Assembly (NCBI GenBank): GCA_018268105.1
Contig: JAFDXG010000023.1
Location: 1-50,993, forward strand
Source: Bacteroidota bacterium
GTDB lineage: Bacteria > Bacteroidota > Bacteroidia > Chitinophagales > Chitinophagaceae
Length of the DNA: 50,993 nt
Direction of reading: 5' to 3'
Positions 17,945-27,699 of this stretch are shown here, in pieces. Positions within the stretch are counted from its first letter, which is position 1. Each line of letters opens with the position of its first letter. Made by a program: the position numbers and the translations under genes. The notes beneath the pieces were generated by a model. The model saw nothing but the letters and a program-made list of their open reading frames with translations, was not told the origin of the DNA and made no database searches.

Positions 17945-20900
17945 TTACAATCCTACTTTTAATGATAATGTTATTTGCTTTTGCACAGGTTGCGCTACGC
18001 CGCCAGCGTTAAAAAATTCAGGATCCTGACCTTTCAATTTTTTGTCCGCATATATCAGCCACGGATTGATAGCAGCAGCAGTGATGGAAACTGTTTTAAA
18101 GAAATTGGTTTTCTGCAGCATTTCCGGGGGTAGTTGATAGGTAAGCGATACTGTTTTTAACCGGATAAAATCTCCTTTTGCCACACGTTCAGTGGAATAA
18201 TTATAGTTATTGTAGGGATAGTTGAACGGAGTGGCATTAGTGAGCACGTATTGATAATAATCCATTATTGATGGGACATTAGTAATGGATTGATCGCCTG
18301 GCATTACCCATCTGTCGTAAAACTCTTTGGGTGATGCATCCCATTCAGAATAACTGTTTTTAAATGCGGGATTTAGCCGGATCATATTCCCGGCCTGATA
18401 GGTAATAAATATGTTTAGAGAAAAGGACTTGTATGTAAATGTATTGTTTAACCCACCTGTAAATTTAGGATCAACAGAGCCTTCAAATTTAAGATTTCGG
18501 ATACTATCCGACTGCATAAATACTGCAGAGGTAGTTTTCCCTTCTTCATTTATAAATTCAGGCACGCCGGTTGTAGCATTCAGTCCGGCAAACTTTATAG
18601 AGAACAGGCTGTTTACAGGATAACCCAGCAGGTTGCCACCTTCCTGTTTTACCAGGTCAAATATGCGAGGCAGATATTCTGACCTGGTGATTTTATTGGT
18701 ATTATAACCAAAGGTGAGATTGATTTTCCAGTTCCAGTTCTTTCTTATAATAGGCTGGCCTCCTAACAATAGTTCTGCACCCTGTGAGGTCATATCCGCA
18801 TAATTAGCAGTTTTGATGAATTCTCCGCCTATACCAGAGGTTTTTATCATACCGATCAGATCGAAGCTCCTGCGGTGATACACGTCAATACTGGTCGTAA
18901 TTCGGTTGTTAAATAATCCTGCATCCAATCCAATATTTGCAGTATAGTTTTTTTCCCAGGTAAGATCGTTATTTGCAAGATTGGCGATATAAATGATGGT
19001 TTCCACATCCGTAAGGTAAGGACGATGAATATTGATATTACGCAGGATAATATTGGAATTGGTAGCCGGTCCCATACTGGCGGTAAGTCCATAACTGGCC
19101 CGTAATTTTAAATAATTCACTGCTTCAACATCACGTAAGAAACCTTCTTCATTAATGTTCCATGCACCGCCAAAACTCCAGGTAGGCAACCATCTTGCCT
19201 GACGCGATGCACCAAGCCGGTTGGAACCATCGTACCTCACTGTTCCGTAAAAATTATATTTATGGTTATAAGTGTACTGGGCATTAAAATAAAAGGCTGC
19301 AAAACGATCAAAGTCTTTGCTCATGCCATAGTAAGGAAAGTTTTGCTCAATCATTTGCTTGAGTATCCTGAAATCGGGTGTAGCCACTCCCCCATTATCA
19401 TACTGGTAGCCATAACCGTTGGATGATGCATTCTGGCGATCAGAATATTTAATTTGTTGCCCTATGAGGATATTCAGGTCATGTTCATCATCTGCTCCAA
19501 ACGTATTGGCATAGTTAAGGCTGTTACGCACGTCAAAGTTTAATAACTGATCTTCTACCCGGTTATAAAACCCACCATAAGGCAATACCACTACCTTTTC
19601 AGCACTGGGATTTTCCGGATCCTGGTACAGGAAAGGATTGTTTCTTCGTATTTCAGATGTTCCGGCAGCCCGGTATGCATTGGCCATGTTGGTATTTTCA
19701 TTCACTTCCTGTTCACGGGTAGAACGAACATAGCGTATAGCGCCAATAAATTCGTAACGCAAATGTTCGGTAAACTTATAGGTAGCTTCTCCCTGTAGTT
19801 TAAGGTCTATGACATTAATCTTAAGCCTGTTGTTTTCAAGTTCAGTAAGAATATTAAAGGGGGCAAAATTCCGGGTAAAATACTCTCTTTCTCCCTGGTC
19901 ATCAAATGCAGTTAATGCCCGGTTTGTATTTAAGGCAAAGCTGAATGGATTAATATCGAAGTTTCGGTCATATCCACCTGTAACTACATTCGCAGTCCTT
20001 GAAATTGTACCCGGTGCTTCCTGTTGCCGGTAAGAACCTGTGGTCAAAAATCCAGCAGAAAATTTATCGGAAAATTTATAGTTATTTCTAAAGTTGAGGG
20101 TGTATCTTTTTACATTATCAGCCAGCGTCCAGCCATTATCGTTATAAAAGCTGGTTGAAAAGAAAGATTGTAACCTGTCGGTTCCGGAAGAAATACTTAA
20201 TGAATGCTCCTGGACGAATGACTGACGAAACAATAAATCAAACCAGTCTGTATTTGCTTTTGCATACCGCAGCAGGTACTCCCGCTTGGCCTCCTGGGTA
20301 TTAGGCATAGCAAAACTACCGTCAGGTAACACCTCATTAATTAAATCATAATACTTACCATATACACCGTAATTTCCTGCTCTGAGCGCATTGGTTGTGA
20401 GCCAGCCTTTACGGTCCAGCTCGGACAATACAGACATCTGCTCTACTGAATTCATAATATTATAATCCGTATACCGGGGTTTAAACTGAGTGCTGTAATT
20501 GCCGGTATAATTAATTATCTGCCGTCCCGATCGCCCTTTTTTAGTAGTAATCACCACTACCCCATTCATTGCTCTGGCTCCATATAAAGCCGTAGCGGCA
20601 GCATCTTTCAGGATGTCAAAACTTTCTATATCATTTACATTAATTCCGGCTACAGAAGAACCCAACAGGGTGGTTGGATCCCCACTGGCAAGCTGATCGT
20701 TGGATATATTTACAATATCTTCAAGCACCACACCATCAACTACCCACAATGGTTTATTTTCACCATTAATTGAAGTGGCACCTCGTATCCTGATTTTTGG
20801 TGCAGCACCGAATGTACTCGATACATTCTGAATAGACACCCCGGCAGCCCGGCCTTCCAACATACGACTCACATCAGCCACTCCATCTATTTTTACATCA

Positions 20901-21352
20901 GCGGCTTTTAAGGATGTGGCAGCACCGGAAAACTTCTTTTTATCCAGGTTTTGAAAACCGGTAACAATAACTTCTGATAAAGCACCATCTGCTTTTGCAA
21001 GTGAAACAGGTAAGAAAGACTGTCCCAGGAAAATCATAGTTTTAGGAGTTCTCCCGATAAATGTAAATTCAAGCTGATCGCCGTTTTGAACTCCAATCAC
21101 AAACTCGCCTGAGGCATTGGTGGTAGTTCCCCTGTGTGAGCGAAGGTTTTCTATTGAGACTCCATTTAGTGGAGTATTGTCATCAATATCAGTTACTTTA
21201 CCTTTTAATATTATGGTATCCTGAAGGGATGTCATCCCCGGGAAGTCATTTTTATTTCCGCTACCGGCCAATACACCCAAACCTGATAACATACAAAGTG
21301 TGAAAAATAAGAAAATGGAGAAAAAGTGATCAGAGATATTAGATTTCCTCAT
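17945..21352 (-). CDS. SusC/RagA family TonB-linked outer-membrane protein
   Basis: A 1135-residue TonB-dependent transporter. After a signal peptide (to about residue 30) comes a carboxypeptidase-regulatory-like domain at about 47-125 (LKGKVTDIDDNTPLNGVSI, GTTTNASGEFVI). The plug domain follows at about 130-260, with VWVVDGVVLEDI-type sequence (PLWVVDGVVLEDIVN) and FDILKDAAATALYGARAMNGVVVITTKKG, the strongest SusC signature. The rest is a beta-barrel ending in ITLSLKVGL. No STN domain is present, so no direct sigma-factor signalling is predicted, and no ECF sigma or anti-sigma gene lies nearby. First gene of a four-gene operon: susC, susD, metallopeptidase, DUF4302. Confidence 0.96.
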   Translation of the reverse strand: MRKSNISDHFFSIFLFFTLCMLSGLGVLAGSGNKNDFPGMTSLQDTIILKGKVTDIDDNTPLNGVSIENLRSHRGTTTNASGEFVIGVQNGDQLEFTFIGRTPKTMIFLGQSFLPVSLAKADGALSEVIVTGFQNLDKKKFSGAATSLKAADVKIDGVADVSRMLEGRAAGVSIQNVSSTFGAAPKIRIRGATSINGENKPLWVVDGVVLEDIVNISNDQLASGDPTTLLGSSVAGINVNDIESFDILKDAAATALYGARAMNGVVVITTKKGRSGRQIINYTGNYSTQFKPRYTDYNIMNSVEQMSVLSELDRKGWLTTNALRAGNYGVYGKYYDLINEVLPDGSFAMPNTQEAKREYLLRYAKANTDWFDLLFRQSFVQEHSLSISSGTDRLQSFFSTSFYNDNGWTLADNVKRYTLNFRNNYKFSDKFSAGFLTTGSYRQQEAPGTISRTANVVTGGYDRNFDINPFSFALNTNRALTAFDDQGEREYFTRNFAPFNILTELENNRLKINVIDLKLQGEATYKFTEHLRYEFIGAIRYVRSTREQEVNENTNMANAYRAAGTSEIRRNNPFLYQDPENPSAEKVVVLPYGGFYNRVEDQLLNFDVRNSLNYANTFGADDEHDLNILIGQQIKYSDRQNASSNGYGYQYDNGGVATPDFRILKQMIEQNFPYYGMSKDFDRFAAFYFNAQYTYNHKYNFYGTVRYDGSNRLGASRQARWLPTWSFGGAWNINEEGFLRDVEAVNYLKLRASYGLTASMGPATNSNIILRNINIHRPYLTDVETIIYIANLANNDLTWEKNYTANIGLDAGLFNNRITTSIDVYHRRSFDLIGMIKTSGIGGEFIKTANYADMTSQGAELLLGGQPIIRKNWNWKINLTFGYNTNKITRSEYLPRIFDLVKQEGGNLLGYPVNSLFSIKFAGLNATTGVPEFINEEGKTTSAVFMQSDSIRNLKFEGSVDPKFTGGLNNTFTYKSFSLNIFITYQAGNMIRLNPAFKNSYSEWDASPKEFYDRWVMPGDQSITNVPSIMDYYQYVLTNATPFNYPYNNYNYSTERVAKGDFIRLKTVSLTYQLPPEMLQKTNFFKTVSITAAAINPWLIYADKKLKGQDPEFFNAGGVAQPVQKQITLSLKVGL

Positions 21353-21450
21353 AGCAGGGAATTTAAGTATGCTTTAATAGGACAACGATCATCACCAAAA
21401 CGTTGACTATAAAAAAATATTTTTTTACTAATCTACGAAGGTAAGGTTAA

Positions 21451-21474
21451 GAAGGTTTACAAGAAGGTTTACAA
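21451..21474 (+). repeat. Tandem 12-bp repeat in the susC/fba divergent spacer
   Basis: GAAGGTTTACAA occurs twice head to tail, with a weaker partial copy (GAAGGTAAGGTTAA) just before it. It lies in the 241-bp spacer between the divergent susC and aldolase genes and could be a regulator site or a slippage product. Confidence 0.5.
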
Positions 21475-21501
21475 GAACTTTTCTAAGAATGACAAGTATA
21501 T

Positions 21502-21509
21502 TATCTTCG
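21502..21509 (+). promoter_or_regulatory. -7-like box TATCTTCG upstream of fructose-bisphosphate aldolase
   Basis: TATCTTCG differs by one base from TAnnTTTG. A TTTT lies about 20 nt upstream where -33 is expected. The leader before the ATG at 21594 would be about 78 nt. Confidence 0.35.
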
Positions 21510-21593
21510 CGTTTCCTTTAATACTCTGACTGAGCTTATCAAGTGAAGATTTTTTAAAGGATAACAATACATAGAAATTAAATTTATATACAA

Positions 21594-22661
21594 ATGAAAA
21601 AATACAGTGCAGGAGTTCTGTTTGGTAAAGAACTTGAAGCCCTTTATAATGATGCGAAAGACAACCAGTTTGCTTTGCCCGCCGTAAATACTATTGGCAC
21701 CAACACTATCAATGCCGTGTTGGAAACAGCCGCTAAAGTAAATTCTCCTGTTATTGTTCAGTTCTCTAATGGAGGCGCACAATTTATAGCCGGTAAAGGG
21801 ATGCCGAATGATAATCTGCAGGCAAATATTAGCGGTGGAGTTTCCGGTGCATTGCATGTACATAATGTAGCAAAATATTATGGTGTTCCTGTAGTATTGC
21901 ATACCGATCATGCAGCTAAAAAATGGCTTCCCTGGGTGAGTGGGTTACTGGATGCAGGAGAACAATATTACAAAGAAAAGAAACAACCACTTTTCAGTTC
22001 ACACATGCTCGATCTTAGTGAAGAATCTATTGAAGAAAATATAGAAACTTCAACTAAATTCTTCAAACGTATGGCGCCATTGGGTATGAGCCTTGAAATA
22101 GAACTTGGCGTAACCGGCGGTGAAGAGGATGGTATTGATAACAGTGATGTAGAAAACGACAAGCTGTATACTCAGCCACAGCATGTGGCATATGCTTATA
22201 AAGAATTAGGGAAGGTTGGAAATATGTTTACTGTTGCTGCAGCATTTGGAAATGTACATGGCGTGTATAAGCCCGGTAATGTTGAGCTCCGCCCGATTAT
22301 ATTGCACAATAGCCAGGTATATATAGAAAAAGAATTGAAGACAGGTCCCAAGCCGGTATATTTTGTATTTCACGGCGGAAGCGGCTCACCTCAAAATCAA
22401 ATTCGTGAAGCCATCGGCTATGGCGCCATTAAAATGAACCTTGATACCGATTTGCAATGGGCGTTTTGGGAAGGAGTGCTAAATAATTATAAGAAAAATG
22501 AAGCTTATCTGCAAGGTCAACTTGGCAATCCTGAAGGTGAAGATAAGCCTAACAAAAAATTCTACGACCCAAGGGTGTGGTTGCGTAAAGGCGAAGAATC
22601 ATTTATTAAACGCCTGGAGATAGCATTTGAAGATCTGAATTGCATCAACCGCAACGCCTGA
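21594..22661 (+). CDS. fbaA: Class II fructose-bisphosphate aldolase
   Basis: Glycolytic and gluconeogenic enzyme that reversibly cleaves fructose 1,6-bisphosphate to dihydroxyacetone phosphate and glyceraldehyde 3-phosphate. The 355-residue length fits the class IIA (FbaA) branch. Zinc-site segments are visible: VVLHTDHAAKKWLPW with the first His, LEIELGVTGGEEDG, FGNVHGVYKPGN with the second His, and FVFHGGSGSPQNQI with the third. KMNLDTDLQWAFW binds the phosphate-bearing substrate. The ATG at 21594 is the first in frame. It stands alone, with its own intrinsic terminator. Confidence 0.97.
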   Translation: MKKYSAGVLFGKELEALYNDAKDNQFALPAVNTIGTNTINAVLETAAKVNSPVIVQFSNGGAQFIAGKGMPNDNLQANISGGVSGALHVHNVAKYYGVPVVLHTDHAAKKWLPWVSGLLDAGEQYYKEKKQPLFSSHMLDLSEESIEENIETSTKFFKRMAPLGMSLEIELGVTGGEEDGIDNSDVENDKLYTQPQHVAYAYKELGKVGNMFTVAAAFGNVHGVYKPGNVELRPIILHNSQVYIEKELKTGPKPVYFVFHGGSGSPQNQIREAIGYGAIKMNLDTDLQWAFWEGVLNNYKKNEAYLQGQLGNPEGEDKPNKKFYDPRVWLRKGEESFIKRLEIAFEDLNCINRNA

Positions 22662-22684
22662 TTATAAACAGGCTACCAGCTAAG

Positions 22685-22717
22685 GCACTTTCCTGAGAAT
22701 CGGGAAGTGCTTTTTTA
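22685..22717 (+). terminator. Intrinsic terminator of the aldolase gene
   Basis: Stem GCACTTTCC with GGGAAGTGC (9 bp, one G-T pair, 8-nt loop) followed by six T. It lies 23 nt after the stop codon. Confidence 0.85.
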
Positions 22718-22789
22718 TTACCTGTCTGCGAAGCAGCAATTAATTCTGAATGTAAATTAAGCCAAAAAATTCAAAATTGCATGTTGTTG

Positions 22790-23908
22790 TCAGCTTGTCT
22801 TTTTATAATTAAATACAGCCCAGGAATTAAATAATATGGCAAAGATTCCCAGCTTTATAAGTGAAGGAGTAATATCACTAAAACCACTACCCTTTAGTAT
22901 TATCATCCGCATCATTTCAATAAGATAAGTGGCCGGATTGAGTTGCGATATTATTTTTGCCCAGCCGGGCATACTTTCCGTTGGGGTATAAAGTCCACCC
23001 ATTAGTATGAAAATCATCATAAAAAAGAACATGATAAGCATGGCCTGCTGCTGCGTATCGCAATATGTAGAAATTAATAACCCAAACCCTAGAATTGCGA
23101 AGAGATACATTGAAATACTTGCATATAATACCCACAAACTGCCTACTGGTACAATACCAAACACCACCCATGCCACAATCAACCCAATACTAAAAATAAT
23201 ATTACCCAGAATCCAGAAGGGAATAAGTTTTCCGATGATAAAATAATGTTTCTTTATAGGAGTAACATTAATCTGTTCTATGGTACCCACTTCTTTTTCC
23301 TTTACAATATTAAGCGAAGACATAAATCCACCAACCATGGTAACCAGTATTGCCAATATACCCGGCACCATAAAAAAGTAATAATTCATTTCGGGATTAA
23401 ACCAGTTGGAAGATCGTATATCAATTACCGGAAATGGACTGAATGATTCGGGGGTAACCCATTTTAATCTGATATCATTATTATAGTTTTTAATTATCTC
23501 TCCGAGATAAGCGCCTCCAAGACCTGCTTTAACCCCATTGATAGCATTGACAGCCACAAACAATTTTTGCTCATTTTCTTTTATAAGCCCCTTTTCAAAA
23601 CCGGATGGAATTTCAAGAATGAGATCCGCCTTGTCGCTTTCAATACTTTTAAGCGCCGATTTGAATGAATTAGTATAATCTGTAAGACGAAAATAACCTG
23701 AAGCGGTAATTTTAGATATCAACTGCCGGGAATAAACACTGTGGTCGTGATCGGCTACAGCAAGATTGATATTCTTAACTTCATAGTCTGCTGTAAAGGG
23801 TATAACGATCAACTGAACAATAGGCATTACAAAAATAGCAACGCGAATAGTTTTATTACGCAGTATCTGACTGAATTCTTTTTTCAGCAAAAACTTAAGT
23901 GTTCTCAT
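22790..23908 (-). CDS. ABC-2 type transporter permease
   Basis: A 372-residue membrane subunit of an exporter. It has the ABC-2 layout: one N-terminal membrane helix (about 22-42, AIFVMPIVQLIVIPFT), a large extracytoplasmic domain (about 45-170), then five helices starting near 180. The diagnostic GGFMSSLNIVKEKEVGTIEQINVTPIKKHYFIIGKLIPFW precedes the third helix. It closely resembles the YbhS/YbhR and YhhJ permeases of multidrug and dye exporters. It overlaps the preceding permease gene by 4 nt (ATGA), so translation is likely coupled and the two probably form a heterodimer. Last gene of the operon. Confidence 0.93.
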   Translation of the reverse strand: MRTLKFLLKKEFSQILRNKTIRVAIFVMPIVQLIVIPFTADYEVKNINLAVADHDHSVYSRQLISKITASGYFRLTDYTNSFKSALKSIESDKADLILEIPSGFEKGLIKENEQKLFVAVNAINGVKAGLGGAYLGEIIKNYNNDIRLKWVTPESFSPFPVIDIRSSNWFNPEMNYYFFMVPGILAILVTMVGGFMSSLNIVKEKEVGTIEQINVTPIKKHYFIIGKLIPFWILGNIIFSIGLIVAWVVFGIVPVGSLWVLYASISMYLFAILGFGLLISTYCDTQQQAMLIMFFFMMIFILMGGLYTPTESMPGWAKIISQLNPATYLIEMMRMIILKGSGFSDITPSLIKLGIFAILFNSWAVFNYKKTS

Positions 23909-25011
23909 GCCAGCCTTATTTTAAAACTTTTCAAACTTACTACCAGGAAAAAAATAGTCATCCCGGTGAGTATTAACACTTCTTTCCATATTGCCCCAAA
24001 TCCGAGCCCTTTAATCATAACTGCTTTTATTATGATATTAAACCATTTTGCGGGTACTATATTAGAAATTACCTGAAGTACTACAGGCATATTTTCAATG
24101 GGAAACATAAAGCCACTAAGCATTACGGTTGGCAGCAACATGCCCATCAGAGAAATTGTCATGGCATCCTGCTGCGTAGAAGTTTTGATGGAAATAAGTA
24201 TACCAAGGCTCAGGCAGGCAATAATATATAATGTACTCACTGCAATTAATAATAGAATACTTCCATTGATGGGCAGTCCGAGTAATGCAACACTTAGTAC
24301 CAAAATAGTCAGGATATTTATGAACGATAGTAATAAATAGGGAATAGCTTTTGCAAGTATAATCAGCATGGGCCTCAAAGGGCTTACCAGTAATACTTCC
24401 ATGGTGCCTGTTTCCTTTTCCTTCACAATGGATATCGCCGTCATCATTACACATACCAGCATTAGAACCAGCGCCATCACCCCGGGCACCATTGAATGAA
24501 CACTTTTTTGCTGGGGATTATAGAGCATCCGGATTTCAGTAGAAATGCGATAAGGTAGATTTAAGTTAAGGTTCAGATTATGCTGATACTCTAAAATAAT
24601 AGCAGAAATATAGTTGGTGACGGTAGTGGCTACATTGGGGTCCGATGCGTCAGCTATTACCTGCACCTCTGCGGTATGCAGATGCATCAGGTCATTGTAA
24701 AAATTTGAAGGGAATATGAGTGCCATTTTTATTTTTCCCTTTTTAAATTCCTCTTCTATCTGCTTTGGACTTACAATATTTTGCTGAATTTTAAAATAAT
24801 GACTGGCTTCAATTTTAGAAATGATTTGCTGTGTGGCCCGGTCTTGTGATTGATCCATAATCACAATCTTTGAGTCTTTAACCTCATTGGTAAGTGCAAA
24901 GCCAAACATTAAGATTTGTGCAACCGGCATTCCAAACAATATAAACAGTGTTCTTCTATCCCGAAAAACATGATAAAACTCCTTACGCACAAATGCTAAA
25001 AATTGTTTCAT
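23905..25011 (-). CDS. ABC-2 type transporter permease
   Basis: A 368-residue ABC-2 permease, paralogous to the gene that follows it. It has an N-terminal helix (RRTLFILFGMPVAQILMFGFAL), an extracytoplasmic domain to about 170, and five C-terminal helices. The motif MMTAISIVKEKETGTMEVLLVSPLRPMLIILAKAIPY is the YbhS-type signature. Its product probably pairs with the second permease to form the membrane pore. It lies 25 nt after an ATPase gene and overlaps the next permease by 4 nt. Confidence 0.93.
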   Translation of the reverse strand: MKQFLAFVRKEFYHVFRDRRTLFILFGMPVAQILMFGFALTNEVKDSKIVIMDQSQDRATQQIISKIEASHYFKIQQNIVSPKQIEEEFKKGKIKMALIFPSNFYNDLMHLHTAEVQVIADASDPNVATTVTNYISAIILEYQHNLNLNLNLPYRISTEIRMLYNPQQKSVHSMVPGVMALVLMLVCVMMTAISIVKEKETGTMEVLLVSPLRPMLIILAKAIPYLLLSFINILTILVLSVALLGLPINGSILLLIAVSTLYIIACLSLGILISIKTSTQQDAMTISLMGMLLPTVMLSGFMFPIENMPVVLQVISNIVPAKWFNIIIKAVMIKGLGFGAIWKEVLILTGMTIFFLVVSLKSFKIRLA

Positions 25012-25036
25012 TTATTATTATTTACAATCACAAATT

Positions 25037-25777
25037 TTACTCAATCCGCTTTGCTCCTCTGGCCAACTGATAAAATACCTGATCCATAGATGGCACATTA
25101 AACTGATGCTTCAGATTTGACGGGGTATTCAGTGCTTCAATTTTTCCGTCAACCATAATTGAAATCCTGTTACAATATTCCGCTTCATCCATATAATGGG
25201 TAGTAACAAAAACCGTCATTCCATGGTGAGCAACTTCGTATATCATATCCCAGAATTGTCTGCGGGTAACAGGATCAACACCACCTGTAGGTTCATCAAG
25301 AAATACAACTGCCGGGTTGTGCAATACTGCGACAGAAAATGCAAGCTTTTGTTTCCAACCCAGTGGGATCCCCGATACCAACTTTTTGGCTTCCTTTTCC
25401 AAATCCAGATCATGCAGCAATTGTTTTGATTTAGATTTTAACTGCTGGTTATTCAAGCCATATATCCCTCCAAAAAAATGTATATTTTCCAGTATCGTCA
25501 GATCTTCATACAATGAGAATTTCTGACTCATATACCCGATATTTTTTTTGATCTGTTCGGTTTGTTTATATATATCAAACCCGGCTATAGTTGCCTTGCC
25601 CGATGTGGGTTTAGATAAGCCGCAGAGCATGCGCATGGCCGTAGTCTTACCTGCCCCGTTTGCTCCAAGAAAACCAAATATCTCCCCTTTCCCTACCTCA
25701 AAGCTGATGGCATTGGTAGCTGTAAAATCTCCAAACTTTTTTGTGAGCTTTTCGGCTTTTATTACATACTCTGCCAT
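25037..25777 (-). CDS. ABC transporter ATP-binding protein, second copy
   Basis: A 246-residue ATPase of the exporter. Walker A is GANGAGKTT (about 38-46), Walker B VVFLDEP, and the H-loop lies in VFVTTHYMDEAEYC. The signature motif is degenerate: VSGIPLGWKQKLAF replaces LSGG. The first ATPase of the operon has an intact LSGGMKQK. The E. coli YbhF protein is a single chain with two such halves; here they are separate genes, one with a weakened signature, so one catalytic site may be non-canonical (inference). Stop and start of the two ATPase genes are 1 nt apart. Confidence 0.93.
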   Translation of the reverse strand: MAEYVIKAEKLTKKFGDFTATNAISFEVGKGEIFGFLGANGAGKTTAMRMLCGLSKPTSGKATIAGFDIYKQTEQIKKNIGYMSQKFSLYEDLTILENIHFFGGIYGLNNQQLKSKSKQLLHDLDLEKEAKKLVSGIPLGWKQKLAFSVAVLHNPAVVFLDEPTGGVDPVTRRQFWDMIYEVAHHGMTVFVTTHYMDEAEYCNRISIMVDGKIEALNTPSNLKHQFNVPSMDQVFYQLARGAKRIE

Positions 25778-25778
25778 G

Positions 25779-26693
25779 TTATTCTCTTAAAAGTTTTATA
25801 AAACAATCTTCAACAGTAACTGTTGCTTTCTTCCATTCAATTTCGGTTAGCCCTTGCTGTTGCAGGTAGGACTGTACATCTTCCGGTGATATACCAGAAG
25901 GAGAGAGTACAACATGTACATATTCACCAAAAGAATAACTCCCGGAAATATTAGTATTGCGTTGCAATGTCCTGAGCAGATCATACATATTGCCTGCTTT
26001 CACCGCAAAAAGCCGATCCGGTAATTTATTGATTATAGCCTGTGGCGTATTGATGGACAAAATTGTTCCTTTCTGCATCAGTGCTATTCTGTCGCAAAGC
26101 ACTGCCTCGTCCATATAAGGTGTGGAAACCAGTATAGTAATGCCCTGTGTTTTCAAACGTTTCAGCATTTCCCAAAACTCTTTTCTCGAAACCGGATCGA
26201 CACCTGTAGTTGGTTCATCCAGAAAAAGTACATCCGGTTTATGTATTAGTGCACAACACAAAGCGAGTTTTTGTTTCATTCCACCGGAAAGTTTGCCGGC
26301 TTTCCTTTTTTTGAAGGGTTCAATCTGAATATAGATATCCTTTATAAGATCATAGTTTTCTTTTACTGTAGTTCCAAATACCGTTGCAAAAAAATTAAGA
26401 TTTTCTTCAACAGTAAGATCAGTATACAATGAAAATCGACCCGGCATATATCCAATTTGCTTTCTAATCTGTTTATAATCTCTTTGAATATCCAGTCCAC
26501 CAACTGTGGCCGTTCCATTCTCGGGTAATAAAAGAGTAGTGAGCATTCGGAATATTGAAGTTTTTCCCGCACCATCAGGGCCAATTAATCCAAATATTTC
26601 CCCCTTACTAACGGTAAAGGACACCCCATTTACTGCAGTTACTTTGTCTTTGCCGTAAATTTTTGTAAGATTATGTGCTGATACAACGTCCAT
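25779..26693 (-). CDS. ABC transporter ATP-binding protein, first copy
   Basis: A 304-residue ATPase. Walker A GPDGAGKTS, Q-loop in YMPGRFSLYTDLT, signature LSGGMKQKLALC, Walker B VLFLDEPTTGVDP and H-loop region LVSTPYMDEA, where the usual His is Pro (STPY for STHY). After about residue 220 a C-terminal extension follows, as in drug-exporter ATPases. The missing switch His and the intact signature complement the second ATPase, which has the His but a weak signature. This is a pattern of asymmetric heterodimers. It starts 3 nt after the HlyD-like gene. Confidence 0.93.
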   Translation of the reverse strand: MDVVSAHNLTKIYGKDKVTAVNGVSFTVSKGEIFGLIGPDGAGKTSIFRMLTTLLLPENGTATVGGLDIQRDYKQIRKQIGYMPGRFSLYTDLTVEENLNFFATVFGTTVKENYDLIKDIYIQIEPFKKRKAGKLSGGMKQKLALCCALIHKPDVLFLDEPTTGVDPVSRKEFWEMLKRLKTQGITILVSTPYMDEAVLCDRIALMQKGTILSINTPQAIINKLPDRLFAVKAGNMYDLLRTLQRNTNISGSYSFGEYVHVVLSPSGISPEDVQSYLQQQGLTEIEWKKATVTVEDCFIKLLRE

Positions 26694-26696
26694 ATT

Positions 26697-27662
26697 TTAG
26701 AATTTTACATCGGCATACATACCCAATTTTAATGCCCCGTCATTCAGTACTCTGATCTTCACTGCATATACAAGGTTGGCTCTTTCGTCTCGGGTTTGAA
26801 TAGTTTTTGGGGTAAATTCTGCTTTGTCACTTATCCATTCCACCGTTCCATTAAAGTGTTTCACGCTGTCATTGCCCGTATCAATCATCACATCTGCTTT
26901 TTGATTGATTTTCACCTTTGCCAGTTGATCACCGGTAATATAAGCCCGTAAAATTAAAGTAGAAAGGTCTGCAACTTTATACAGAGGTTTACCTGTTGCA
27001 GCCATTTCATTCGCTTCAGCATATTTAGTCAGCACAGTTCCTGCCGGCCCGTTAATGATCCTGCATTTACTAATTTGGTCATTTAATTGCTCAATTTGTG
27101 CAAGCAGGGGCAATACATCACTGCGCAAACCGGAGCTTTGGGTATTGAGTGCCGATACCTGTGCCGCATCCTGTTTTTTTATAACCATCAATTGTTTTTC
27201 AGATTCATCAACCTGTGCGTTGATATCATCCAATTGTTTGAGTGTTGCGGCTTCGGCTTTCACTAAATTTTGAATCCGTATTTGTTCCCGTTTAAGGTTG
27301 TCGAAACGTACTTGCAAAGCAGCAAGTTGTTGTTTGTAATAACCTGTTTGTATTATGATATCAGGCAACCGGCTACCCATTGCTTTTATCTGAGCCTCCA
27401 ACTGCTTCTTTTTGAGAGTAAGTTGAGTGCTGTCAATAAATCCAACAATTTCACCGGCTTTCAATATTTGACCTTCTTCTATATTGAAGGCTTCAATAGT
27501 TCCTGTCGCTTCTGCGGAAATGATGGTTTCTACAGCTTCAAAACTGCCTGAAGCATCATAAGCATTATCCTTGTCTGTGCAGGAAATGATAAGTGCCTGA
27601 AATAAACCGAATATCATTATTATCCAAAAAAGCTTCGAAGGATTGTTATATAAATGTTTCAT
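26697..27662 (-). CDS. HlyD-family periplasmic adaptor, lipoprotein
   Basis: A 321-residue membrane-fusion protein that bridges the inner-membrane exporter and the outer-membrane channel. The N-terminal hydrophobic segment ends IISC followed by TDKDNAYD, so it is probably a lipoprotein rather than a simple membrane-anchored adaptor. The lipoyl half-motif (SAEATGTIEAFNIEEGQILKAGEIVGFID) lies at about 48-78. A helical hairpin of about 110 residues follows (KKKQLEAQIKAM to LIAQIEQLNDQIS), then the second lipoyl half and a beta-barrel. It resembles YbhG. It lies between the tolC-like gene and the ATPases, as expected for the tripartite pump. Confidence 0.93.
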   Translation of the reverse strand: MKHLYNNPSKLFWIIMIFGLFQALIISCTDKDNAYDASGSFEAVETIISAEATGTIEAFNIEEGQILKAGEIVGFIDSTQLTLKKKQLEAQIKAMGSRLPDIIIQTGYYKQQLAALQVRFDNLKREQIRIQNLVKAEAATLKQLDDINAQVDESEKQLMVIKKQDAAQVSALNTQSSGLRSDVLPLLAQIEQLNDQISKCRIINGPAGTVLTKYAEANEMAATGKPLYKVADLSTLILRAYITGDQLAKVKINQKADVMIDTGNDSVKHFNGTVEWISDKAEFTPKTIQTRDERANLVYAVKIRVLNDGALKLGMYADVKF

Positions 27663-27699
27663 TCGTTTAAGAAATTTTAATGTTGCTATGCAGAATTAA

